From assembly GCF_031760065.1 (NCBI RefSeq), contig NZ_CP134500.1, positions 4,650,001-4,714,000 of the forward strand: a stretch of DNA of 64,000 nucleotides, written 5' to 3'. The position numbers were made by a program, and so were the translations under genes. This document shows, in pieces, positions 42,847 to 51,717 of this stretch. Every line of letters begins with the position of its first letter. Within the stretch, counting starts at the first letter, position 1. A model generated the notes under the pieces. It ran no database searches. It worked only from the letters and a program-made list of their open reading frames with translations, and was not told the DNA's origin. Source of the stretch: Streptomyces durocortorensis. GTDB lineage: Bacteria > Actinomycetota > Actinomycetes > Streptomycetales > Streptomycetaceae.

Positions 42847-43241
42847 CCTCGTTCGGCGAGTCCGACTGGGAGGCTCTGCGGGAGGCCGCACGGGACGCCA
42901 TGTCCCGTGCGTACGCCCCCTACTCGGGCTTCCCGGTCGGTGTGGCCGCCCGGGTCGACGACGGCCGCACGGTCACCGGCTGCAACGTGGAGAACGCGTC
43001 GTACGGTCTCTCGCTCTGCGCCGAGTGCGGTCTGGTCTCCCAGCTCCAGGCCACCGGCGGCGGCCGACTGACCCACTTCACCTGCGTGGACGGCACCGGG
43101 GCGATCCTGGTGCCGTGCGGCCGGTGCAGGCAGCTGCTGTACGAGTTCGGCGGACCGGAGCTGCTGCTGGAGACGCCGGACGGCCGACGCACGCTGGATG
43201 CCATGCTGCCGCAGTCGTTCGGCCCGCAGCACCTCGGCTGA
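42843..43241 (+). CDS. cdd: Cytidine deaminase
   Basis: 132-residue zinc enzyme that turns cytidine and deoxycytidine into uridine and deoxyuridine. Zinc site: CAECG (with the catalytic Glu) in NASYGLSLCAECGLVS and PCGRCRQLLYEF. Substrate-side motif SGFPVGVAARVDDG. The typical CDA length for the homotetrameric class. GTG 42843 is coupled to the permease stop. Its place ties uptake directly to pyrimidine salvage. Confidence 0.96.
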   Translation: MTSFGESDWEALREAARDAMSRAYAPYSGFPVGVAARVDDGRTVTGCNVENASYGLSLCAECGLVSQLQATGGGRLTHFTCVDGTGAILVPCGRCRQLLYEFGGPELLLETPDGRRTLDAMLPQSFGPQHLG

Positions 43242-43254
43242 ACCGCAACCCCCG

Positions 43255-43288
43255 GCGGTGGCTCTTCCCCTCGTGGAAGGGCCACCGC
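43255..43288 (+). terminator. Terminator after cdd
   Basis: A 14-bp stem (one G-U pair) with loop CCTCGT, 13 bases after the cdd stop. Confidence 0.7.
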
Positions 43289-43306
43289 CTTTCCCCTCTC
43301 CCCCTC

Positions 43307-43320
43307 TCTATGCGCGTAGA
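43307..43320 (+). promoter_or_regulatory. Nucleoside-box copy 3 (deoA)
   Basis: TCTATGCGCGTAGA, one base from the perfect palindrome TCTACGCGCGTAGA, 41 bases upstream of the deoA start. Confidence 0.68.
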
Positions 43321-43361
43321 GTCGGCAGGACCCTGCGTACGCACCGGCCGGAAGGATTCCC

Positions 43362-44639
43362 ATGGACGCCATCTCCGTCATCCGCACCAAGCGGGACCGA
43401 GGCGAGCTGACCCCCGAGCAGATCGACTGGGTCATCGACGCGTACACCCGCGGCGAGGTCGCCGACGAGCAGATGTCCGCCCTCGCCATGGCGATCCTGC
43501 TCAACGGCATGAACCGCACCGAGATCGCCCGCTGGACCGCCGCGATGATCGCCTCCGGCGAGCGGATGAACTTCGACGCGCTCTCCCGCCCCACCACCGA
43601 CAAGCACTCCACCGGCGGCGTCGGCGACAAGATCACCCTGCCGCTGGCCCCGCTCGTCGCCGCCTGCGGCGCGGCCGTGCCGCAGCTCAGCGGCCGGGGC
43701 CTCGGCCACACCGGCGGCACCCTGGACAAGCTGGAGTCCATCCCCGGCTGGCGCGCCCACCTCTCGAACGAGGAGATGCTGAACGTCCTGGACACCACCG
43801 GCGCGGTCATCTGCGCCGCCGGTGACGGGCTGGCCCCGGCCGACAAGAAGCTGTACGCGCTGCGCGACGTCACCGGCACCGTGGAGGCCATCCCGCTGAT
43901 CGCCAGCTCGATCATGTCCAAGAAGATCGCCGAGGGCACCGGGGCGCTCGTCCTGGACGTCAAGGTCGGTTCCGGCGCCTTCATGAAGACCATCGAGGAC
44001 GCCCGCGAACTGGCCTCCACCATGGTCGCGCTCGGCACCGACAGCGGCGTACGGACGGTGGCCCTGCTCACCGACATGTCGACCCCGCTCGGCCTCACCG
44101 CGGGCAACGCCCTGGAGGTACGTGAGTCGGTCGAGGTGCTGGCGGGCGGCGGCCCCAGGGACGTCATCGACCTCACCCTCGCGCTCGCCCGCGAGATGCT
44201 GGACGCCGCCGGACTCAAGGACGCCGACCCCGAGAAGGCGCTTGCCGACGGCTCCGCGATGGACGTCTGGCGCCGGATGATCTCCGCCCAGGGCGGCGAC
44301 CCGGACGCCACCCTCCCGGTCGCCCGTGAGCAGCACGTGGTGACCGCGCGCTCCTCCGGCGTCCTCACCCGCCTGGACGCCTACGACGTCGGCGTCGCCG
44401 CCTGGCGCCTGGGCGCGGGCCGGGCCCGCAAGGAGGACCCGGTGCAGGCGGGCGCGGGCGTCGAACTCCACGCCAAGCCCGGCGACACCGTCACCGAGGG
44501 CCAGCCCCTGATGACGCTGCACACGGACACCCCGGAGAAGTTCGACTACGCCCTGAAGGCCCTCCCGGACGCGTACGACATCGCCCCGGCGGGCACATCG
44601 TTCGCGCCGCTCCCGGTGGTGCGGGAGCGTATCGCCTGA
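43362..44639 (+). CDS. deoA: Thymidine phosphorylase
   Basis: 425 residues. Phosphorolysis of thymidine/deoxyuridine to base and deoxyribose 1-phosphate. Signature: the SGRGLGHTGGTLDKLESIPG glycine-rich loop (about 109-128). Also KHSTGGVGDKITLPLAP at the phosphate site, and the SSIMSKKIAEG region. A PYNP C-terminal domain (about 345-420) ends the protein. ATG 43362 follows GGAAGG. It has its own promoter region after the cdd terminator. Confidence 0.97.
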   Translation: MDAISVIRTKRDRGELTPEQIDWVIDAYTRGEVADEQMSALAMAILLNGMNRTEIARWTAAMIASGERMNFDALSRPTTDKHSTGGVGDKITLPLAPLVAACGAAVPQLSGRGLGHTGGTLDKLESIPGWRAHLSNEEMLNVLDTTGAVICAAGDGLAPADKKLYALRDVTGTVEAIPLIASSIMSKKIAEGTGALVLDVKVGSGAFMKTIEDARELASTMVALGTDSGVRTVALLTDMSTPLGLTAGNALEVRESVEVLAGGGPRDVIDLTLALAREMLDAAGLKDADPEKALADGSAMDVWRRMISAQGGDPDATLPVAREQHVVTARSSGVLTRLDAYDVGVAAWRLGAGRARKEDPVQAGAGVELHAKPGDTVTEGQPLMTLHTDTPEKFDYALKALPDAYDIAPAGTSFAPLPVVRERIA

Positions 44640-44661
44640 CCTGCGGATTCCTCGTACGGGT

Positions 44662-44695
44662 GAACGGGACCGGTGGACTGCCACCGGTCCCGTTC
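44662..44695 (+). terminator. Terminator after deoA
   Basis: A perfect 15-bp stem (GAACGGGACCGGTGG) with loop ACTG, 22 bases after the deoA stop. Confidence 0.8.
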
Positions 44696-44898
44696 GGCAT
44701 GCTGGACTCGGGCCTTGCGTCCGGATCAGGGTGGATCAGGGAGCGGGGTCCGGTGCGTGCAGCTGCAAGGCGGAGGATTGAGGCATGGCGGAGCCATGGT
44801 GATTGACGACAACGCCGCAGATGCGCGCACCGGGGCCCGCGAGCCCGCCGTGATCCGGACGCAAGGCCCCAGGTGACGTACCGATAGAGGAGACCGCC

Positions 44899-45489
44899 AT
44901 GAGCGCACTCACCGTCGACCCCGTGCCGGGCCACGGCCAGGACTGGGACGACCTCGTCCGGATCTGGGAGGAGACGGACGCACCCGAGGGCTGCAAGGTG
45001 GAGATCATCGAGGAGATCGTCACCGTGTCGCCACCGCCCTCCAAAGACCACAACACCACCGCTGAGCTGCTCCAGCGCAGGCTCTACACCGTCATCCCGG
45101 AGGACTGGGGGATCTACCAGACCCTCGGCCTCGCCCTGCCGGGGCGGGGCGGGATCTACATCCCCGACCTTGTGGTCGTGGACCGCGCCACGGCCTCCGG
45201 CCCGGGGCACACCGTCCCCGCCGAGGAAGCCCGCCTCGTCGTGGAGATCACCTCCCGCGCCAACGCCAACCACGACCGGGTCAGCAAGGTGAACGGCTAT
45301 GCCAAGGCCGGGGTGGAGCTGTTCCTGCTCCTTGACCCCTGGCACTCCGGCCGCCCGACCGCGACGCTCTACGGAGAGCCGGAGGGCGGCACGTACCGGG
45401 TCCTGGAAACGGTCGAGTACGGACGGAAGCTGACGCTCCCCGCGCCGTTCGAGCTGGTTGTGGACACCGGCGTCCTCCCGGTCAGCTGA
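44899..45489 (+). CDS. Uma2-family (DUF820) putative nuclease-fold protein
   Basis: 196 residues with a PD-(D/E)xK core: the acidic GCKVEIIEE start, YIPDLVVVDRAT (Asp), RLVVEITSRANANHDRVSKVNGYAKAGV (Glu and Lys), and LFLLLDP. Uma2 proteins are abundant in Streptomyces and cyanobacteria; a nuclease activity is assumed from the fold, but the role is unknown. ATG 44899 follows AGAGGAG. It stands alone between two terminators. Confidence 0.9.
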   Translation: MSALTVDPVPGHGQDWDDLVRIWEETDAPEGCKVEIIEEIVTVSPPPSKDHNTTAELLQRRLYTVIPEDWGIYQTLGLALPGRGGIYIPDLVVVDRATASGPGHTVPAEEARLVVEITSRANANHDRVSKVNGYAKAGVELFLLLDPWHSGRPTATLYGEPEGGTYRVLETVEYGRKLTLPAPFELVVDTGVLPVS

Positions 45490-45497
45490 CGCACGAA

Positions 45498-45535
45498 CGG
45501 CCCGCCGCGCGGAAGGGGTTCCGTGCGGCGGGCCG
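45498..45535. terminator. Bidirectional terminator
   Basis: A 17-bp stem including one G-U pair, with loop GGGG, lies between the Uma2 gene and the convergent protease gene. Confidence 0.78.
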
Positions 45536-45589
45536 CAGTCGTGCAGGGCACCCTGAGGGTGAACTACCCGAACTGCACGTGAGTGCCTG

Positions 45590-48500
45590 TCACTTGCCCA
45601 GGTACGCGCTGTAGATCTTCACCGACGAGATGTTGCCCTTCTTGTCGGTGACTGTGGCGGAGAAGGAGATCGCCTTGCCCTTCGCCGGGTTCTTGACGGT
45701 GATCCTCCCCTTCTTGACCGTGACCTTCTTCCAGGTCTTGCCGCCGTTGTAACTGACGTACGTCTTCAGCGACTTCAGGTTCTTGCCCGCGGCCGCGCCG
45801 TGCACCTTGACCGGGACGGAGACGGTCTTGCCCGCCTTTGCCCGACCGTCGACGCCCACGGCCGGGGTGAACCGGACCGTGGAGACCGGCAGCATGGTGA
45901 AGCCGGTCTTCTTGGAGCGGAACGTCCAGGACGCGTCCACCCGGGTGGAGAGCGGGCTGATCTTCGCGCTGTGCCTGACCGAGGTCGACAGCTTGTACTT
46001 CGCTGCGCCGGCCGGCACCTTGAAGGGCTCCCAGCCGGTGAGCGGGTCGTTGTTCTGACCGAACTTCTTGCCGTTGCGGTACAGGACGGTCTTGACCGAC
46101 GAGAGCGCCTGCGAGCCCGGGTTGCCCCGGCCGTCGGCCAGCAGCGGGAGCGATCCGCCGAGCAGGTCGCCCTCACGGGTGATGCCGAACCGCTTGTTCA
46201 CCAGCGGCCCGAACACCGGGGTGTTCACGGTCCTGGAGTACGTCCTGCCCGCCTTGTACGCGGCCATTTCGCCGATCACGTAGTCGGCCTCGTAGGTCGA
46301 GAAGCCGTCCGCGTCGGCGGGGCCCAGCTGGCTGAAGTCGAGCGTCCACCGCACCTTGTCGGCAGTGGTGACGTACAGCGTGCGGGTGCCCGGCAGCTTC
46401 TGCTCGACCGCGGTGATCCAGCCGCCGCCCGACGTGGGCAGGACCCCCCAGGCACCGATCGCGCCCTTCTTCTTCGGCGCGCTCGCCCCCATGGCGACCT
46501 TCACCTTGGCCAGGCTGCCCGCGGTGAACTTCCGCTGGTAGCCGGTCGCCAGCTGCTTGACCTTGCCGCCGACCGCGACGTCGTACTGCGTGGACGCGTT
46601 CGTGGTCCAGGTGCCCGTCCAGTGCTGGGCGAGCGAACCGTCGGTGATCTTCGGGCCCGCGTGCAGCGTGCGGAAGTGCGCCGGGGAGTCCATCAGCCAG
46701 CCGAAGGAGACCTGGTCGTTCTTCGACTGGACGGAGTAGTCGGGCGTGAACGTCCACGCCTTCGCCTTCTTGGCCGGGAACCTGAAGGACACCGGCTTCG
46801 CCTTGCGGGCGTCGAACGTCAGCGAGGTGTTCTTGGCGACCGTGATCTTCGGCTGGGCGATCCAGTCGACGCCCTTGGTGAAGTCCTCCGGGTGGCCGTA
46901 GACCGTGGAGTTGACCACGTACGTGCCCTTGGGCACCCGGATCTTCGCCGTGCCGTCGACGACCCGCGGACTCAGGAACGAGCCGCCGGCCTTGTCGTCG
47001 AAGCCGTAGAGCATGCTCTCCGCGTAGGGCGCCGGACGGCCGTCGCGCCCGAGGTGCTTGACGGTGAGGTCGTAGCTCTCGACCTCACGCTCGACGGCGG
47101 CCGCCGTGCGCACGGTCTGCCCGCCGCCGGTCGCCACCACGTACGCGGAGTAGATGCCGTCCGCCGTGCCGCCGATGCGGGTGTCGGCGGTCAGCGTCGC
47201 CTCGGCGGTGCCGCCCGCGGGCACGGTGACCTTGTCCGTGCCGAGGGTGAAGAAGCCTGCCGGGGCGGGCTTGCCCGTCGGACCCGTGCCCGTCACCTTC
47301 AGATCGAGGGTGACGTCGCTCGTACCGAGATTGCGGTACGTCACCTTCTCGGTGACCGGGACGTCGTCGGTGTGCGGCCACTGCTGCACACCGAAGCTCA
47401 CCGAGACCGGCTCGGCCACGACGCTCTGGGCGATCGCACGGTCCACCGCGATCCGGCCGGAACCCTGCTGGAACGGGTGGTACGCACCGGCCTTGGTGGA
47501 CGCGGTCAGCGCGCCCTTCAGCTCCGTGTACGACCAGTCCGGGTGCTGCTGCTTGAGCAGGGCGGCCGCGCCCGCGACATGCGGGGTGGCCATCGACGTA
47601 CCCGAGATGGTGGCGTAACCGGCGGGCTTCTCGCCCACCTCCCGGGCGATCGCCGAACCGGGCGGAACGGCCGCCGTGGTGTCCACGCCGGGGGCCGTCA
47701 CATCCGGCTTGATCGCACCGTCACCGATCCGCGGACCACGGCTGGAGAACTCCGCCAGCCGGTCCTTGTCGTCGACCGCGCCCACGGTCAGCGCGGCGTC
47801 CGCGCTGCCCGGCGAGCCGACCGTGCCCGCGCCGTCGCCCTCGTTGCCCGCGGCGATCGCGAACAGGACGCCCTTCTCGGCCGACAGCTTGTCGACCGCC
47901 GCCTCCAGCGGGTCCACCTCCGGGGTGTCGGGGCCGCCGAGGCTCAGGTTGACGATGTCGGCGCCCTGGGCGACCGCCCACTCCATTCCGGCCAGGATGC
48001 CGGAGTCCTCGCCGTAGCCCTCGTCGTCCAGCACCTTGCCCGAGAGCAGCTTGGCGTCCGGTGCCACGCCCTTGAACCTGCCGCCCGACTTGGCGCCGGT
48101 GCCCGCCGCGATCGAGGCGACGTGCGTGCCGTGGCCGACCCGGTCCTTGAGGTCCTCGGACGCGCTGAAGTTCTTCGACGCCAGGATCTGACCCTTGAGG
48201 TCGGGGTGGGTGGTGTCCGTCCCGGTGTCCAGGACCGCGATCTTGACGCCCTTGCCGGTGAACCCGGCCTGCCAGGCCTTCGGGGCGCCGATCTGCCCCA
48301 CACTCCGGTCCAGGCTCGCCCGGCGCACGCCGTCCAGCCAGACCCGGTCGACGCCTGCGGCGGTGGTCACCCGCTCGCCCCCGGAGCGACGCTCGGTGAG
48401 CGCCTTCCAGATGTCCGGCGCGTCGGCGGTCGGCGTGGTCACCGACTCGGCGTTCAGCGACTTCAGGCTCCGGCCGACCTCGGTGCCGCCCGCGTCGCGG

Positions 48501-48946
48501 ACCTGCGCCTTCGCCGCGGAGGTCTGCTTGCCCCGGTAGCCGACGATCAGCTTCAGACCGTCCCGCTGGGCCCGCAGGTTCTCCGGCCGGCTCAGCTCGG
48601 TGACGTCGAAGAGCCGCCGGTCGAGCTTGCCGGAGACGATCAGCCGGTGGGCGTCGGCCGGGATGACGAGGGTGTGTCCCTCGTTGCTCATCCGCTGGAC
48701 CGGGATGTGCTCCCGGCCCTTCGCCGGCCGGAAGGAGACCGGCCGGCCCTTGGCGTCCACGCTGACCCGGTCACCGGTGATGAGGGTCAGATGGTGCAGC
48801 TCCCGGTCCTGGGCCTGCGCACGGATGCCGGTCGTCCCCCTCGGGTCCGGCTGGGCGACGGCAGGGCTGACCATGCCGGCCGCCAGTGCCACGGCGGCCG
48901 CTGTGGCGACCGCGGGTATGCACGCGTTTCTCACGTGTCTGCGCAA
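45590..48946 (-). CDS. Secreted S8 (subtilisin-family) serine peptidase, large
   Basis: 1118 residues. Signal peptide 1-31 (cut after AVA), prodomain to about 215, catalytic domain about 225-490 with Asp240 (IAVLDTGTDTTHPD), His272 (GHGTHVASIAAG), Asn368 (AAGNEG) and Ser451 (GTSMATPHVAGAA). The remaining 600 residues are beta-rich accessory domains, ending with FSATVTDKKGNISSVKIYSAYLGK, a frequent ending of large Streptomyces S8 proteases. It is exported and acts outside the cell on proteins; no substrate can be named. Confidence 0.95.
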   Translation of the reverse strand: MRRHVRNACIPAVATAAAVALAAGMVSPAVAQPDPRGTTGIRAQAQDRELHHLTLITGDRVSVDAKGRPVSFRPAKGREHIPVQRMSNEGHTLVIPADAHRLIVSGKLDRRLFDVTELSRPENLRAQRDGLKLIVGYRGKQTSAAKAQVRDAGGTEVGRSLKSLNAESVTTPTADAPDIWKALTERRSGGERVTTAAGVDRVWLDGVRRASLDRSVGQIGAPKAWQAGFTGKGVKIAVLDTGTDTTHPDLKGQILASKNFSASEDLKDRVGHGTHVASIAAGTGAKSGGRFKGVAPDAKLLSGKVLDDEGYGEDSGILAGMEWAVAQGADIVNLSLGGPDTPEVDPLEAAVDKLSAEKGVLFAIAAGNEGDGAGTVGSPGSADAALTVGAVDDKDRLAEFSSRGPRIGDGAIKPDVTAPGVDTTAAVPPGSAIAREVGEKPAGYATISGTSMATPHVAGAAALLKQQHPDWSYTELKGALTASTKAGAYHPFQQGSGRIAVDRAIAQSVVAEPVSVSFGVQQWPHTDDVPVTEKVTYRNLGTSDVTLDLKVTGTGPTGKPAPAGFFTLGTDKVTVPAGGTAEATLTADTRIGGTADGIYSAYVVATGGGQTVRTAAAVEREVESYDLTVKHLGRDGRPAPYAESMLYGFDDKAGGSFLSPRVVDGTAKIRVPKGTYVVNSTVYGHPEDFTKGVDWIAQPKITVAKNTSLTFDARKAKPVSFRFPAKKAKAWTFTPDYSVQSKNDQVSFGWLMDSPAHFRTLHAGPKITDGSLAQHWTGTWTTNASTQYDVAVGGKVKQLATGYQRKFTAGSLAKVKVAMGASAPKKKGAIGAWGVLPTSGGGWITAVEQKLPGTRTLYVTTADKVRWTLDFSQLGPADADGFSTYEADYVIGEMAAYKAGRTYSRTVNTPVFGPLVNKRFGITREGDLLGGSLPLLADGRGNPGSQALSSVKTVLYRNGKKFGQNNDPLTGWEPFKVPAGAAKYKLSTSVRHSAKISPLSTRVDASWTFRSKKTGFTMLPVSTVRFTPAVGVDGRAKAGKTVSVPVKVHGAAAGKNLKSLKTYVSYNGGKTWKKVTVKKGRITVKNPAKGKAISFSATVTDKKGNISSVKIYSAYLGK

Positions 48947-49146
48947 CTCTCCCCCTGGAGAACTCGATGGTTCTTCGTGCCGTCGGTCCGCAGGCCCACA
49001 GGAGTAGCGACGGGTGCGGCCGCCGGTTCACCGAACTAGAGGGAAAGCCGGGTGCGTTGGTTCGCGGAATCTGCACGGAAGCTCCGAGATGACGCAAAAG
49101 TGCCCCTGCCCGGGGGCCGAGCGAAGGGGGCCGTGCGGAAGGGCCG

Positions 49147-49521
49147 ATGAATTTCGCCCGCGCGGGCGGTCTCCCTGGTGTGGACGCCGAAAATCCGATC
49201 ACCCTGACCGTGACCGGCCGGGTCAGCCGTGCTGTCGTACCCGACCTCTGTGCCGAGCTGGAGCGTGCCCTCGCCGGGCCGCGGGGCGCCGCCCTCGCCC
49301 CCGGCGCGGCGGTGGACTGCGATGTGGGCGGCGTGGTCCGGCCGGATCTGACCGCCGTCGAGGCGGTGGCCCGGCTGGCACTCGTCGCCCGCCGGGCCGG
49401 ACACACCCTGCGGCTGCGCCGGGCGGAACCCGAATTCCGGGCGCTGCTGGACCTGGTGGGGCTGGCCGAGGTGGTGGCCCTGGAGGAGGGCCCGGAGGAA
49501 CGGGTGCCGGAAGCGCACTGA
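49147..49521 (+). CDS. STAS-domain protein
   Basis: 124 residues with a STAS fold: ITLTVTGRVSRAVVPDLCAELERAL, then AAVDCDVGGVVRPDLTAVEAVARLALVARRAGHTLRLRRA and a C-terminal LLDLVGLAEVV. The serine that is phosphorylated in SpoIIAA-type anti-anti-sigma factors (DSSG motif) is not present; RPDLTAVE stands in its place, so it is not a classical switch protein. It starts ATG 49147, divergent from the protease. Confidence 0.78.
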   Translation: MNFARAGGLPGVDAENPITLTVTGRVSRAVVPDLCAELERALAGPRGAALAPGAAVDCDVGGVVRPDLTAVEAVARLALVARRAGHTLRLRRAEPEFRALLDLVGLAEVVALEEGPEERVPEAH

Positions 49522-49564
49522 CGTACGGAGAACGGCCGACGGGCAGTCGGCCGTTCTCCGTACG
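49522..49564. terminator. Bidirectional terminator
   Basis: A perfect 19-bp stem with a 5-base loop (GGGCA) starts right after the STAS stop. Confidence 0.82.
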
Positions 49565-49571
49565 CAGGGAC

Positions 49572-49684
49572 CTCAGGACGTGCTTACTGCCTCAGGACGT
49601 GCTCACGGTCTCAGACGCCCGCGGGGGCCTCAGCACACGCGTACGGTGTCAGACGCGCGCACCGCCTCAGGACGCGTCGGCCGG
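49572..49684. repeat. Six degenerate 18-19 bp tandem repeats (CTCAGGACG type)
   Basis: Six consecutive units starting CTCAG/GTCAG run from 49572 into the stop codon and last codons of the leftward sigma gene. Units 1, 2 and 6 begin CTCAGGACG. Unit 6 contains the actual stop codon. Confidence 0.72.
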
Positions 49685-50704
49685 CAGTCGCTCCGGCAGC
49701 CCGAACAGCGGGAACCAGCGCGGGACGTCGAGGAAGCAGTGCATCCCGGTGATCGCCCCGTCCCGCACGTCGATGATCTGCACCGCCCACGGCACGAAGC
49801 CGTCCCCCTCCGCATCGGGCTTGTAGTGCGCGAAGGCCGGGGAGCCGTTGGCCGAGACGGGCACCAGCCGGGAGCCCGCGCAGGCCGCGCCGATGGAGGT
49901 CATGAAGCCCGTGATGTCCCCGGTGCCCCGGAGCCACAGGTCGAACGGCGGCATCGTCATCACCGCGTCCTCGTGGAGCAGCGCGGTCAGGGCGGCCATG
50001 TCATACCCCTCGAACGCCTTCACATAGCGCTCCAGGAGCTTCTGCTGCTCCTCGTCGAGCGGGTCCGCCGCGTCCCCGGCCCGCCCCTCCGTCTCCGTCA
50101 GCGTGGCGCGGGCCCGCTGGAGGGCGCTGTTGACCGAGGCCACGGAGGTCTCCAGCAGCTCGGCCACCTCCGCGGCCTTCCAGGCGAGGACCTCGCGCAG
50201 GATCAGCACGGCCCGCTGCTTGGGCGGCAGGTGCTGGAGCGCGGCGACGAACGCGAGGCGCACCGACTCACGCGCCACCGCCGCCTCCGCCGGGTCCTGG
50301 ACCGACGGCAGGATGCGGCCGTCGGGCATCGGCTCCAGCCAGACGTTCTCCGGGCGGGGGCTCAGCGCGGCCTGGGCGAGCGGGGTCGGGCCGGTCAGAT
50401 CCACCGGGCGGGCGCGCTTGTTGCCCGCGTTCAGCATGTCCAGGCAGACGTTGGTGGCGATCCGGTAGAGCCAGGAACGCAGCGAGGAACGGCCCTCGAA
50501 CTTGTCGAAGTTGCGCCAGGCGCGCACCAGGGTGTCCTGCACCGCGTCCTCGGCCTCGAAGGCCGAGCCCAGCATCCGGTAGCAGTAACCGGTCAGCTCG
50601 ATCCGGTGCCCTTCCAGACGGCTGTCGATCCCGGCGCCATCGGCCGTGCCGGGCTTCCCGGCGCCCGCCGCTCCCGAGGCAGTCGTCGTGGTCAGATCGC
50701 TCAT
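49667..50704 (-). CDS. ECF sigma factor with C-terminal SnoaL-like domain (SigG type)
   Basis: 345 residues. Sigma region 2 (about 35-105: YCYRMLGSAFEAEDAVQDTLVRAWRNFDKFEGR, LRSWLYRIATNVCLDML) and region 4 (about 160-215: LQHLPPKQRAVLILREVLAWKAAEVAELLETSVASVNSALQRAR) are followed by a SnoaL-like fold (about 235-340: LLERYVKAFEGYDMAALTALLHEDA, MTMPPFDLWLRG). Sigma factors with such tails usually have no separate anti-sigma and are thought to be controlled by the tail. It resembles the SigG-type (TIGR02960) group. ATG 50704 follows GTGGAG. Confidence 0.9.
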   Translation of the reverse strand: MSDLTTTTASGAAGAGKPGTADGAGIDSRLEGHRIELTGYCYRMLGSAFEAEDAVQDTLVRAWRNFDKFEGRSSLRSWLYRIATNVCLDMLNAGNKRARPVDLTGPTPLAQAALSPRPENVWLEPMPDGRILPSVQDPAEAAVARESVRLAFVAALQHLPPKQRAVLILREVLAWKAAEVAELLETSVASVNSALQRARATLTETEGRAGDAADPLDEEQQKLLERYVKAFEGYDMAALTALLHEDAVMTMPPFDLWLRGTGDITGFMTSIGAACAGSRLVPVSANGSPAFAHYKPDAEGDGFVPWAVQIIDVRDGAITGMHCFLDVPRWFPLFGLPERLPADAS

Positions 50705-50814
50705 CGCTCCACCCCTGTCGCGCAGCCGCGCTGTGGCATCCGTCACCCGGTACATCGGAAGCTACCGCAGGCCACTGACAGCCGGGGCGGAATCCGGTCG
50801 GGAAAGCGGACAGG

Positions 50815-50854
50815 GGTGCCGGACGCCGTGGCTCCGGCCACGGTGTCCGGCACC
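50815..50854 (-). terminator. Terminator of the L,D-transpeptidase gene
   Basis: An 18-bp stem with one G-U pair, loop TCCG, 23 bases after the transpeptidase stop. Confidence 0.75.
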
Positions 50855-50877
50855 CTCGGGTGCGCCCAGCGCCTCGC

Positions 50878-51594
50878 TCAGGTCCCGGGCTTGCGCCCGT
50901 ACACGTACACGTCGTCGCCGTTCTTCAGCAGTTTCCAGTATGCCTTCGCGTCGGCGGGGCGCATGTTGACGCAGCCGCCCGAGCCCGGCGGGTTGTACAT
51001 GGACTTGGTCACCGAGTGGAACGCCTGGCCGCCGTCGAAGAACTGGGAGTGGGGCATCCAGACCTTGTAGATGGTCGACCAGTGCTTGATGTTGCGCCAG
51101 TAGATCTTCTTGGACCCGGTCCGGGTCTCGACGCCGTTGCGGCCGGTCCGCACCGGCACCGGCCCGTACTTCAGCTTCTTGCCGTCCTGGATCCAGCTCA
51201 GCTGCCGCGTCAGGTCGACGCAGGCGATGCGCCCCTTGTTGGTGGGGCACTTCCTGGCCTTGTTGGGGTTCTTCCCGGCCGCCTTCTGGGCGAGCATCGT
51301 GTTCATCGTGCGCCAGGTCAGCGGGCCGGCGTAGCCCATGGTGGGGGTGATCCCGTGCTTCTTCTGGAACTTCTGGATCGCCTTGCAGTCGGCGGTGGAC
51401 TGCTTGCCGTCCACGGGCCGCTTCAGGAACTTCTCGACCTGCTTCTGGTACGGCCCCGCCGACTTGGTGCAGGACGCCGCGTGGGCGGAGGTGCCGGTGC
51501 CCAGGACCAGGGCGGGTGCGGCCACCAGCCCGGCCACGGAGAGCGCCACCCCACGCTTCAGCCGTCTTCCGGATATTCTCGCCGTGACTCCCAT
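50878..51594 (-). CDS. Secreted L,D-transpeptidase-like protein with peptidoglycan-binding domain
   Basis: 238 residues. Signal peptide 1-38 (cut near AHA), PG-binding domain about 45-105 (VEKFLKRPVDGKQSTADCKAIQKFQKK), YkuD domain about 118-235. The active-site region reads FHSVTKSMYNPPGSGGCVNMR with Cys208; the residue two before the cysteine, His in the usual SHGC, is Gly here. ATG 51594 has GGGGAG 9 bases upstream; TTG 51603 abuts the ribosome site. It should act on peptidoglycan outside the membrane. Confidence 0.87.
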   Translation of the reverse strand: MGVTARISGRRLKRGVALSVAGLVAAPALVLGTGTSAHAASCTKSAGPYQKQVEKFLKRPVDGKQSTADCKAIQKFQKKHGITPTMGYAGPLTWRTMNTMLAQKAAGKNPNKARKCPTNKGRIACVDLTRQLSWIQDGKKLKYGPVPVRTGRNGVETRTGSKKIYWRNIKHWSTIYKVWMPHSQFFDGGQAFHSVTKSMYNPPGSGGCVNMRPADAKAYWKLLKNGDDVYVYGRKPGT

Positions 51595-51717
51595 GCGCGC
51601 CAACTCCCCTTCGCCCCCAGTGCGTTGTTGATTACGCCTGGTAGACGTGCGAAGGGGAGCGGTGGTTGCGCGCAGGTATGTGTCAGTTGCGTCCCGGTTG
51701 TGCGCGGGTGGAGCCGC

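Noticed and set aside
45800..49039. 1079-codon open frame on the plus strand opposite the S8 protease
   Set aside because: Antisense shadow of a protease with a complete catalytic triad and signal peptide; no motifs and no ribosome site.
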